Shown: in pieces, positions 10,101 to 15,857 of the stretch
Layout: each line of letters opens with the position of its first letter
Numbering within the stretch: the first letter of the stretch is position 1
From: Clostridiaceae bacterium
GTDB taxonomy: Bacteria; Bacillota; Clostridia; Acetivibrionales; DTU013
DNA: 24,260 nucleotides
Reading direction: 5' to 3'
Assembly: GCA_012799845.1 (NCBI GenBank)
Contig: JAAZKL010000164.1
Location: 1-24,260 of the forward strand
Notes under the pieces: model-generated
The model's input: the letters and a program-made list of their open reading frames with translations, nothing else
Databases searched by the model: none
Told to the model about the DNA's origin: nothing
Program-made: the position numbers and the translations under genes

Positions 10101-11808
10101 ACAGGGGATCAGACCTGTCGACAATATCTGGCTTCCGCCGCTGCCCAAAACGCTGTCGCTGCCGCATTTGCAGGAGTATGGAGATGTTGCCTGGAGAGAC
10201 GGCATCTGGCGGGCACCTTCCGGAGAACTGGATCCTGTTGTCGGCCTGATCGATGATCCTGTTAACCAACGCCAGGCAGCACTGTCCGTCAACCTGCTCA
10301 TGGAGGGGCACCTGCTTGTGACAGGTTCGGGTTCGGGAGGAAAGACGACTTTCCTGCAAACGCTTTTATATTCACTTGTCACGACATATTCGCCCAAACA
10401 GCTCAACATATACATAGCCGACTTCGGAAGCCGGACGATGGGAGTATTCTCCTCGCTGCCGCATGTAGGCGGCGTCGTGTATGACAGCGAGACCGACAAG
10501 GCGGACAAGCTGGTCGCGATGCTTCTGAAGGAACTGAGCCGGCGCAGGCATATGTTCTCGGAAAAAGGAATCGGCTCCGTAAGAGAATATGTCCGCCTCT
10601 ATGACGATGTGCCGTTCATAGTTTTTGCCATCGACAACTATGCCGCGTGGAATGAAAGCTGTCCAAAGCAGGAGGACAATCTCATCCTGCTGTCGCGTGA
10701 AGCTGCAAGCTACGGCATATACCTGGTCATCACCTGCTCCAACTCAGGGGACATCCGGGGCAGGATCCGGCAAAACATCAGTTACGGCATCGGCCTGCAG
10801 CTTGCTGACCGGTTTGAGTACGAAGAAGCCATAGGCATGAAGACGGAAATCGTTGCTGAGGACCATACTCCGGGGCGCGGGCTCGTTTGCTGCCCGAAGC
10901 CACTTGAGTTCCAGACAGCGCTGTGCATGGACGTCAACGACCCGGTCACCCTCAATATGAAGCTGAAGGAACAGTTCGAGCAAATGGCGGCCGCATGGAG
11001 TGGAGAGGCAGCTACGGTCATACCGCAGGTGCCGTCCGACCTGTCCCTGGACAATCTCCTGTCGCTGCCCGAGTTCAATGAGGCTGTAAGTTCGCACAGG
11101 TACATCCCGTTCGGGTATGAGCTGTCAATGGCGCAGATTTCAAGCGTCGATCTGGCGAGGACCTTCTGCTATACCATAAGCGGCACGTCGAGAAGCGGAA
11201 AAACCAATCTGCTCAAGGTATACATGAGACTGGCTAAAACGCGGGACGGCAAGATATATGTGTTTGACGGCCCTAACCGCGAACTGGAAGCATATTCACG
11301 CGAAATAAGTGCAGACGGCTACATGACGAAATCCGACGAACTGTTCGATTACATGCAGACGGTCATGGTCCCGGAATTTGCGCGCAGGAACAGGGCAAAA
11401 GCTGAATTTGTAAGGAGCGGGAGCAGGAACGTTGATGAGTATATCGCCTCCGAACAGAAAATCTTCCTGTTCATAAATGACATGAGCGCGTTCTGCGAGG
11501 CGGTTTACGAAAGTGAACGCGATATGAAAGGCTTTATGGAGCAAATGATCGTCCGGGGCGACAATCATATGATCTACCTGTTTGCGTGTGTATCAGTGGC
11601 TGATATGACCGGAGAATACAATTCCAAACGCCTGATGCGCGGATTTGTGGGCTGGAAGGAAGGCATTCACCTGGGAGGCAGGCTGGAAGACCAGAAAGTG
11701 TTCGACTTCGATGTGCCGATACTGCAACGCGGGAAAAAGCTGCCTGCCGGCTATGGGCATATATCTGCTGACGGAGCAACATTGCGTGTCGTTACAGCTA
11801 TTGCATAA
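7156..11808 (+). CDS. essC: Type VII secretion system FtsK/SpoIIIE-type ATPase EssC
   Basis: Motor and specificity subunit of the T7SSb exporter, a membrane-anchored hexameric ATPase in characterised systems. The 1550 residues read in order: a divergent N-terminal FHA-like domain (about 1-95); a second FHA with I-G-S at 117-119, S-G-H-H at 134-137 and N-G-T-F-V-N-G at 156-162; two membrane spans near 258-281 and 294-318; a cytoplasmic linker; then three FtsK/SpoIIIE ATPase domains. Walker A motifs are G-T-T-G-S-G-K-S (712-719), G-S-G-S-G-G-K-T (1057-1064) and G-T-S-R-S-G-K-T (1343-1350). The first domain has a full Walker B (L-L-I-I-A-D-E, D822/E823). The second (F-A-I-D-N) and third (F-I-N-D-M) lack the catalytic Glu, in line with EssC, where only the first domain is normally fully competent. 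Length is slightly above the ~1480 of S. aureus EssC. It is the first gene of the operon, not preceded by essA, essB or esaA. Confidence 0.95.
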   Translation: MSFIISVHFKNSFYEIFTPGINNRKISIEIPSDISGFASDFPLSFEVWNNNWSILENEAVVFLKGNDSKKTVPLESGLTISCELRPTRERFSLIVEKSYKGYSDFDKYVLKQGKITIGSADGNMVRYNTRNLVSGHHAVLDVGPDGICTLTDSSRNGTFVNGKRISGSCRLNYGDVVYIIGLKLICLGNVIAVNRPFEPVRLTGLESFVRDAESGPQPDADADDGYYQRSPRQIEPLDDETIEIEAPPNPARSRRQPLMFTVGPSLTMVIPMAAGVLFTIWSQQQSNSGMASPFMFMGIVTSVTAAVIGVFWALTNYRYNMKMEREDEARRRDMYGKYLEKIRRLLIRKHMFNKEVLDRKYPETRECLRFVMEKSRRVWERNVNHPDFLTVRLGQGQMPSPNIISIPKERFSLVDDNLAEEPANIKNEYDILKDVPVCISLTEHNLVGVIGEPAAVYGYIPQIMAAQIATCHSYTDVRMAFIYNEKHARSFEFAKWLPHTWNEDGSFRMIACDKNGVGELFYNLSSMLRTRLEEKEDPSEAVRSLPHYVIFIADPSLVENEAVMKYISAPTAQMGITTVLLYEQIDRLPNNCTVIIQSDEDYRGYYSLDSSFDGFSNVMFDGVSIEELEEYAREMSSIRVRETQSAGAIPQMLTFLDMYKTSVVTDIDIERRWLENRTYESMRAMIGYRSANSPLYLDIHEKYHGPHGLVAGTTGSGKSETLQTYILSMALSYHPYEVSFILIDYKGGGMAGSFEKLPHVAGIITNLGGNQTNRALASINSEIKRRQTVFNEYKLKHIDGYIELFRAGKVSQPMPHLLIIADEFAELKKEQPEFVRELVSASRVGRSLGVHLILATQKPSGVVDEEIWGNSKFRLCLRVQDKQDSNEMIRRPDAAYITNAGRGYFQVGNDEIFEQFQSGWSGARYEPDIPYSDAGQSDAKMINLWGKPCVVGSTKKVSKQEDGKKTTQLEAVVQHICSIAERQGIRPVDNIWLPPLPKTLSLPHLQEYGDVAWRDGIWRAPSGELDPVVGLIDDPVNQRQAALSVNLLMEGHLLVTGSGSGGKTTFLQTLLYSLVTTYSPKQLNIYIADFGSRTMGVFSSLPHVGGVVYDSETDKADKLVAMLLKELSRRRHMFSEKGIGSVREYVRLYDDVPFIVFAIDNYAAWNESCPKQEDNLILLSREAASYGIYLVITCSNSGDIRGRIRQNISYGIGLQLADRFEYEEAIGMKTEIVAEDHTPGRGLVCCPKPLEFQTALCMDVNDPVTLNMKLKEQFEQMAAAWSGEAATVIPQVPSDLSLDNLLSLPEFNEAVSSHRYIPFGYELSMAQISSVDLARTFCYTISGTSRSGKTNLLKVYMRLAKTRDGKIYVFDGPNRELEAYSREISADGYMTKSDELFDYMQTVMVPEFARRNRAKAEFVRSGSRNVDEYIASEQKIFLFINDMSAFCEAVYESERDMKGFMEQMIVRGDNHMIYLFACVSVADMTGEYNSKRLMRGFVGWKEGIHLGGRLEDQKVFDFDVPILQRGKKLPAGYGHISADGATLRVVTAIA

Positions 11809-11861
11809 CAGGAGTTAATGGCGGCACTGGTCTTACCGATCGTTGAGAAAGCGAGGACAGC

Positions 11862-12599
11862 ATGCTAAGCATAATCGTGTTGGACACAATGCATGACGAA
11901 GAACCCAATATATCGGATATACTTGAGGAGGCGTATTCAAAACGCGACCTGCCTGTCAAACGGCTTGCCGTTTTCAGGGAACCTGCGCCCCTGTTTGGAT
12001 TTGCGGAGGAGCAGTCGGACAGGTTCAATGTTTTCATAGCATCATTTTCCTGGCTCCGGGATGAGTACATGGAACTGGCGCAAAATCTCAGGAGGCGCAG
12101 GAAAAACCTGTTTATAGTATTCGTGGTCGGCAGGAATGTGGACATATCATGCTGCGTGCGGCCGTCAGTGAGGCCCTCCGGCATACTGTTCATCCCCCTG
12201 GAGAAGCAGCGGATCTATCAAACGCTCAGCGAGATCTACGTTGAACTGCTGAGATCGGCCGAACGCGGGGAACAGCCTGTGTTCACCATCAGGTGCGGCG
12301 GCGAATACTACACCATCGATACTGAAGATATATTCTTCTTTGAGGCGCAGGGCAAAAAAATCGCTGCCAAAACACGCAGCCAGGAGATCGCTTTTTATTC
12401 GAACTTCGAAGCTGTGCTGGAGCAGCTTCCCGAATGGTTTGTGAGGTGCCATAAGGGGTTTGTGGTGAATACGAAGCAGATCGTCCAGGCAAGTTTTACT
12501 GAAATGACGCTGACATTGAAGGACAGGTCGGTGGTCCCGATATCGCGGACATACCGTGACGAGATCAGGACGATCGTCGAGTCGAAAGGGGCTGTATGA
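11862..12599 (+). CDS. LytTR-domain transcription regulator with a degenerate receiver-like N-terminal half
   Basis: Probable DNA-binding regulator of the locus (245 aa). Residues about 1-120 have the length and hydrophobic pattern of a response-regulator receiver (opening I-I-V-L-D), but the expected phosphorylated Asp strand reads F-N-V-F-I-A-S-F-S-W with no Asp, so phosphorylation is unlikely. Residues about 135-240 are a clear LytTR domain: D-I-F-F-F-E-A, the F-V-R-C-H-K-G-F-V-V-N segment, and V-V-P-I-S-R-T-Y near the end. LytTR domains bind paired direct repeats; no convincing pair was found by eye upstream of essC or of the gene at 13516. It lies 53 bases after essC and overlaps the next gene by 4 bases (ATGA), showing translational coupling. 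GAGGA at 11853-11857 sets the start. No partner histidine kinase is in the window. Confidence 0.82.
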   Translation: MLSIIVLDTMHDEEPNISDILEEAYSKRDLPVKRLAVFREPAPLFGFAEEQSDRFNVFIASFSWLRDEYMELAQNLRRRRKNLFIVFVVGRNVDISCCVRPSVRPSGILFIPLEKQRIYQTLSEIYVELLRSAERGEQPVFTIRCGGEYYTIDTEDIFFFEAQGKKIAAKTRSQEIAFYSNFEAVLEQLPEWFVRCHKGFVVNTKQIVQASFTEMTLTLKDRSVVPISRTYRDEIRTIVESKGAV

Positions 12600-13090
12600 T
12601 GGAGGGACTGAAAGCATCATTCATACTTACAAGGCCTGAAATGCTCTTCCTGCTGAACAGTGCTGCCGGCACTACTCCCTCTGGTCCGATGGAGCATTTA
12701 CTGAGCAAGTGCTTCTCCAGCGCAACAGTGTCGGAGGAAACTGTCGGAGGGCTCGCGGACAAGGGACTGATCACGAAAACACCGGATAAGGTCTCGCTGG
12801 AGCCTGTGATCGGGCTGCTGGCGCGTTCTGCGATGACAGCCGGGAAGCTGTGGATCGTCAACGAAGGCGCCGAAGATAAGATGATGATACTGAGATCCGA
12901 TGAAATGTACCTGCACATAAAGAGATATCCGCTGATCGCTGACTCATGGCGCATCGCGCCGTACAGGACAGCGTCCGGGCTGCATGACGAGTTCGGGGGC
13001 ATCGCTGTCAGGAATGTAAGGATCATTGGTCAGCAGGGTGAAGAAGCTTTTATTGAATCACCGAACGATTTTGCATGGCTGGAGGTTTGA
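12596..13090 (+). CDS. Unrecognised T7SS-locus protein with an EspG-like pattern
   Basis: A 164-residue soluble protein with no signal peptide or membrane span, coupled to the LytTR gene by an ATGA overlap. An ATG at 12599 (residue 2) is equally possible. The layout is: an opening strand (A-S-F-I-L-T-R-P-E) leading into a helix with L-F-L-L; a middle G-L-A-D-K-G-L-I-T turn followed by a helix with L-L-A-R-S; then a strand-rich half (L-W-I-V-N, M-M-I-L-R, M-Y-L-H-I, W-R-I-A-P-Y) and a final helix. This order resembles EspG-type chaperones of actinobacterial T7SSa and uncharacterised proteins encoded in Bacillota T7SS loci. The resemblance is by eye only. A role as chaperone or adaptor for the WXG100-type substrates is inference. 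Confidence 0.6.
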   Translation: MMEGLKASFILTRPEMLFLLNSAAGTTPSGPMEHLLSKCFSSATVSEETVGGLADKGLITKTPDKVSLEPVIGLLARSAMTAGKLWIVNEGAEDKMMILRSDEMYLHIKRYPLIADSWRIAPYRTASGLHDEFGGIAVRNVRIIGQQGEEAFIESPNDFAWLEV

Positions 13091-13095
13091 TTTGA

Positions 13096-13350
13096 ATGGC
13101 AAAAATCTATATCGATGTGAGCACGCCGGGTAACGGCAAGGTATATGAGTTCCGTCTCGACAACTCCATGACGGTCGGCCAGGTCAAGGCCAGGATGATC
13201 GAGGAAATAACCGAATTCGAGAATGGGAACATTACTCTCGATCCTGAAAAGATCATACTCTGCAACCAGGATACCCGGACAATGCTGCCGGAATCCCAGA
13301 CACTGAGGCAGTCGGGAGTCAGGAGCGGGCACAGGCTGCTGCTTGTGTGA
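13096..13350 (+). CDS. esaB: YukD/EsaB ubiquitin-like T7SS protein
   Basis: Small cytoplasmic beta-grasp protein of 84 residues, the usual size of YukD/EsaB. It opens with a strand (I-Y-I-D-V), has a central helix from the T-V-G-Q-V-K segment, and ends with the ubiquitin-like turn and strand S-G-V-R-S-G-H-R-L-L-L. There is no C-terminal Gly-Gly, so it is not a conjugating tag. In characterised T7SSb loci EsaB is needed for secretion or its regulation, by mechanisms still debated. It lies 5 bases after the previous gene; GGAGG at 13081-13085 is inside that gene's end. Its presence beside essC firmly identifies the locus as T7SS. Confidence 0.85.
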   Translation: MAKIYIDVSTPGNGKVYEFRLDNSMTVGQVKARMIEEITEFENGNITLDPEKIILCNQDTRTMLPESQTLRQSGVRSGHRLLLV

Positions 13351-13442
13351 CATATGCCCGTCCACCCATGCCGGTGAAATGCCGCTCTGACATTCTGGCC
13401 AATTTTTTTGAGTACTGCAATTCATTCCAAAAAACATGCAGG

Positions 13443-13470
13443 TTGTCAGAATCTATTGAAATGGTATGAG
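13443..13470 (+). promoter_or_regulatory. Candidate internal promoter before the WXG100 gene series
   Basis: TTGTCA (13443-13448) and TATGAG (13465-13470) are 16 bases apart and match consensus at 5/6 and 4/6. They lie in the 165-base gap before the first WXG100 gene, the longest gap in the operon before 17958. A dedicated promoter would let the small substrates be made in excess over EssC. Confidence 0.4.
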
Positions 13471-13515
13471 AAAGCAAGTAAGCTATATACAGAAAGCAAA
13501 CGGAGGTGACAGGCC

Positions 13516-13827
13516 ATGCCGGATTTCAGGTCAACGGATGTGGACAGCAGACAGATCGAAAATACAGCCGCCAGTCTGGACGAAGACATTAAGGCGTTGT
13601 CATCTGTATGCACTTTCATCCGGAACGATGTGATGGCGAACCTGGACCCTTACTGGGAGGGACAGGCAAAGCAAAGTTTCGAGCAGCGGTTCACCCGGTT
13701 TGCAGAGGCCCTGGTAAAGCTCGTTGACGAATACAGGGTGCTCAACGACCTGCTGAAGAGAGCCGGTGATACGTATGGCAAGGCAGACGATTCGGTAAGG
13801 AACACAATTGCGAAGCTGCCAAGGTAG
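13516..13827 (+). CDS. WXG100-family protein 1
   Basis: Small helical-hairpin protein (103 aa) of the EsxA/YukE family, a likely T7SS substrate or partner. The turn motif is W47-E-G49 within Y-W-E-G-Q-A-K-Q-S-F. The second helix ends with Y87-G-K-A-D91, matching the Y-x-x-x-D/E export signature. There is no signal peptide or membrane span. An unusually good ribosome site, CGGAGGTGA at 13500-13508, points to high expression. The C-terminal tail is short (A-K-L-P-R). Confidence 0.9.
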   Translation: MPDFRSTDVDSRQIENTAASLDEDIKALSSVCTFIRNDVMANLDPYWEGQAKQSFEQRFTRFAEALVKLVDEYRVLNDLLKRAGDTYGKADDSVRNTIAKLPR

Positions 13828-13838
13828 GGGGTGTTGGT

Positions 13839-14222
13839 ATGGCCGGGAAAAAGAATATGAAAATGCCGGATCCTGCTGTGGGAGCTGCATTGATTACTTT
13901 GCGCCAGGATTTTATAAAATTTGACCCGGAAAAGATCATGGAGGTTTCGACCGGGCTTGAACAGCAGCACAAGAAATTCACCCAGGCTGCCGCAACGATA
14001 AAGAGGCGGGCTGAAAGCCTGATGGCAAGCTGGAAGAGCGACAGCGCCGATTTATACATGAAGAAGATCGGGGAACTGGATGCACAGAGCAATGAAATTG
14101 CCGGTGAATTGCTCTCATTAAGCCAGGACCTGGCCAAAGCATCCGGGATCTACAAGACCGGCGAATCGGAAGCGAAGAAGAAAGCAGAAGCGTTGCCTAC
14201 TGAAGGCGTGTTTCTCGTATAG
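13839..14222 (+). CDS. WXG100-like protein 2
   Basis: A 127-residue helical-hairpin protein, longer than the usual ~100 because of a ~30-residue N-terminal extension containing M-K-M-P-D-P. The turn motif is W65-K-S67, a common variant with Ser in place of Gly. The second helix carries Y105-K-T-G-E109, the export signature. The end reads L-P-T-E-G-V-F-L-V, nearly the same as the end of the protein at 15033-15353, so these two are likely a distinct subfamily. The gene is 11 bases after the previous one; a G5 run at 13827-13831 is the only ribosome site seen. Confidence 0.85.
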   Translation: MAGKKNMKMPDPAVGAALITLRQDFIKFDPEKIMEVSTGLEQQHKKFTQAAATIKRRAESLMASWKSDSADLYMKKIGELDAQSNEIAGELLSLSQDLAKASGIYKTGESEAKKKAEALPTEGVFLV

Positions 14223-14243
14223 TGAGGGACGGTGAGTGCGAAT

Positions 14244-14642
14244 ATGGCGATAATGAATTTCAACTATAACCAGGCAATCAGGCAGGCGGACCAAATCGAT
14301 TCCGCGGCAGGCGAATTGCTGAACACGGCGAACAGGCAGCTCCAGACGACGCTGGAATCCGTTGCCGCCTGCTGGAATGGCGATGCCTCGGCGCAGTTCA
14401 TCAGCTACTGCAGGACTGTCCAGGAAGATATCCGAAGAGAGGCGGGAAAACTCCAGGACCTGGCCCGCCGGATAAGGCAGGTTGCCAGGATCATCAGGGA
14501 AGCTGAAGAAAGGGCAAGAGAACTTCAGCGGCAGAGGGAAGCCGCAGCCGCTGCAGCAGCTGCTGCCGCCGCAGAGCAAAAAGGGAACTTTTCATCGGGA
14601 GGCGGCAGCTTCAGCGGTGGCGGCGGCGGTGGCTCATTCTGA
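14244..14642 (+). CDS. WXG100-like protein 3 with a poly-Ala and Gly/Ser-rich tail
   Basis: A helical-hairpin protein (about 132 aa). The ATG at 14244 is chosen because GGTGAG (14231-14236) lies 7 bases before it; an in-frame GTG at 14232 would add four residues. The turn motif is W44-N-G46 (W-N-G-D-A-S). The second helix is very Arg/Glu-rich and lacks the Y-x-x-x-D/E signature: the equivalent place reads I-I-R-E-A-E. After the helix comes a run of eleven Ala, then a Ser/Gly tail (S-G-G-G-S-F-S followed by six Gly). The loss of the export signature suggests it depends on a partner for export or remains inside the cell. Confidence 0.82.
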   Translation: MAIMNFNYNQAIRQADQIDSAAGELLNTANRQLQTTLESVAACWNGDASAQFISYCRTVQEDIRREAGKLQDLARRIRQVARIIREAEERARELQRQREAAAAAAAAAAAEQKGNFSSGGGSFSGGGGGGSF

Positions 14643-14707
14643 CAGGAGTTTGATATCATCTCATATTTCATATATCAGAATCCATATTTCTTAAGGAGGG
14701 AATTTCA

Positions 14708-15010
14708 ATGGCAGGAACTGAAGTTTTAACCGGGCGATTGATCGATGTCGCCAAAAACCTTGAGGACATAATCGGACGTTACAATACGACTGTCAACAAG
14801 GTTTACCAGATCGGAGGAGAAATCGATGCAATGTGGGATGGTCCGGCCAGCAATAAATTCGTGTCCATCCTCGGCAACGACAGGGAACGCTTCAATGCTC
14901 TTGCGAAAATGCTCAATGCATATGTCGAGACGCTCCGCAGGGACGCAGCCATCTATGCGAAAGCTGAGAGCGACGCTCTCGATATCCTGAACACGAACAA
15001 AATCCGATAA
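14708..15010 (+). CDS. WXG100-family protein 4
   Basis: A 100-residue protein, the classic EsxA/YukE size. The turn motif is W43-D-G45 (M-W-D-G-P-A-S) and the export signature is Y83-A-K-A-E87. A textbook AAGGAGGG site (14693-14700) lies 7 bases before the ATG. Of the five WXG100-type proteins here this is the closest to the standard secreted EsxA form. The 65-base gap before it is AT-rich but only a weak promoter-like pair (TTGATA at 14650) was seen. Confidence 0.92.
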   Translation: MAGTEVLTGRLIDVAKNLEDIIGRYNTTVNKVYQIGGEIDAMWDGPASNKFVSILGNDRERFNALAKMLNAYVETLRRDAAIYAKAESDALDILNTNKIR

Positions 15011-15032
15011 TCTATGAAAGGAGTCGTACATA

Positions 15033-15353
15033 ATGGATATCATATTAAAAGTACAGCCTGATGTTCTTCTCTCCAAATCCGGAGAGCTATCCAACGAAAA
15101 GAACACCATCATCAGCCTCATGGACCAGGCAAAAAGCGAGATCAACTCCCTGACCGGCGTTTGGAAGAGCGAGGCTTCGGATGAATTCCAGGCCAGGTTC
15201 AAACAGGTATACGACGACATAGACAATATGCTCGCTATCGTTTCCGAGTATATCAGTGACCTCAACGAGGTCGCCAATGTCTATACCACAGCGGAAAAAG
15301 CTGCAAAGAGCGCAGCGGAAGGACTTCCGACCGACGGTGTTTTCAGAGTTTGA
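15033..15353 (+). CDS. WXG100-like protein 5
   Basis: A 106-residue helical-hairpin protein. The turn motif is W44-K-S46 (V-W-K-S-E-A-S-D-E-F) and the second helix ends with Y84-T-T-A-E88. The C-terminus reads G-L-P-T-D-G-V-F-R-V, matching that of WXG100-like protein 2 (L-P-T-E-G-V-F-L-V). It starts 22 bases after protein 4, with AAAGGAG at 15016-15022. The gene is followed by a strong hairpin that separates it from the partner and effector pair. Confidence 0.9.
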   Translation: MDIILKVQPDVLLSKSGELSNEKNTIISLMDQAKSEINSLTGVWKSEASDEFQARFKQVYDDIDNMLAIVSEYISDLNEVANVYTTAEKAAKSAAEGLPTDGVFRV

Positions 15354-15359
15354 ATTCAA

Positions 15360-15403
15360 GTATACCCGGTACATCCGGGAAACGCCGGATATGCCGGGTA
15401 TAC
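15360..15403 (+). promoter_or_regulatory. Long intercistronic hairpin inside the T7SS operon
   Basis: GTATACCCGG... (15360-15378) pairs with ...CCGGGTATAC (15385-15403) over 19 positions, with one G-U pair and one C-A mismatch, around a 6-base loop. No T-tract follows, so it is not a standard terminator. It ends just before the AAGGTG ribosome site (15411) of the next gene. It divides the WXG100 genes from the effector pair and could set their relative expression. Confidence 0.75.
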
Positions 15404-15423
15404 AGTAACCAAGGTGCATAATG

Positions 15424-15852
15424 ATGCAGTATATCAAGTTTAACTGTTATGATCTGGCGGCACAAAATGCCGAACTGCAAAACATTCACAACAGGATCCG
15501 GAGATTGTCCGACGAACTGGCAGGTGTTTTGAATGCGCTGGATCCCCAGATCAGGAGTTACGAAAATCTTCAGCAGCAATTACTGGCGGTCCGGAATGAG
15601 ACTGCTGAGACCAGTGTGCGCATTTTAAGGGCTTGCAGCGCGCTTGACCGGATAATAGACATTTATTACGCGGCAGAAAGCAAAGTAAAGCAATCGGCCG
15701 AGGAACTGCCGGCCAGCACTGTCGGAACATCGGGCCGCCCGGCCGGCAGCACGGTAAAGATAGAAACATCCTCGATAAGCAGGGGTGACCTGGTTTTGGA
15801 AGATTGGATCGCGGAACTTTTGTATAAGGAAGACAACAACAGGAAGGGGTGA
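15424..15852 (+). CDS. WXG100-like helical partner protein lacking the W-x-G turn
   Basis: A helical protein of 142 residues. The second of two adjacent ATGs (15424) has better spacing from AAGGTG (15411-15416) than the first (15421). There is no W-x-G; the turn region reads A-L-D-P-Q-I-R. The second helix ends in I-Y-Y-A-A-E, giving Y-x-x-x-E, followed by A-E-E-L-P. The first helix resembles that of the next gene's N-terminal domain, sharing L-Q-N-I and a similar L-x-x-x-L-x-x-A/S-L/M-D ending. The last ~50 residues are a Ser/Thr/Gly-rich linker and a short acidic helix. It overlaps the next gene or ends 5 bases before it, depending on the start. The most likely role is targeting partner of that effector, comparable to small helical proteins that accompany LXG toxins; this is inferred. 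Confidence 0.75.
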   Translation: MQYIKFNCYDLAAQNAELQNIHNRIRRLSDELAGVLNALDPQIRSYENLQQQLLAVRNETAETSVRILRACSALDRIIDIYYAAESKVKQSAEELPASTVGTSGRPAGSTVKIETSSISRGDLVLEDWIAELLYKEDNNRKG

Positions 15853-15857
15853 GCGTT

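Noticed and set aside
9600..10508. Long - strand open frame within essC
   Set aside because: It is antisense to the conserved ATPase domains and reads as low-complexity Ser/Pro text.
13351..13515. Terminator at the T7 run (about 13402-13408) after the YukD gene
   Set aside because: No stable GC-rich stem precedes the T-run, so only a promoter candidate is reported in this gap.
14520..14640. GC-rich repetitive stretch as a separate repeat element
   Set aside because: It is in frame as the poly-Ala and Gly/Ser tail of the WXG100-like protein 3.
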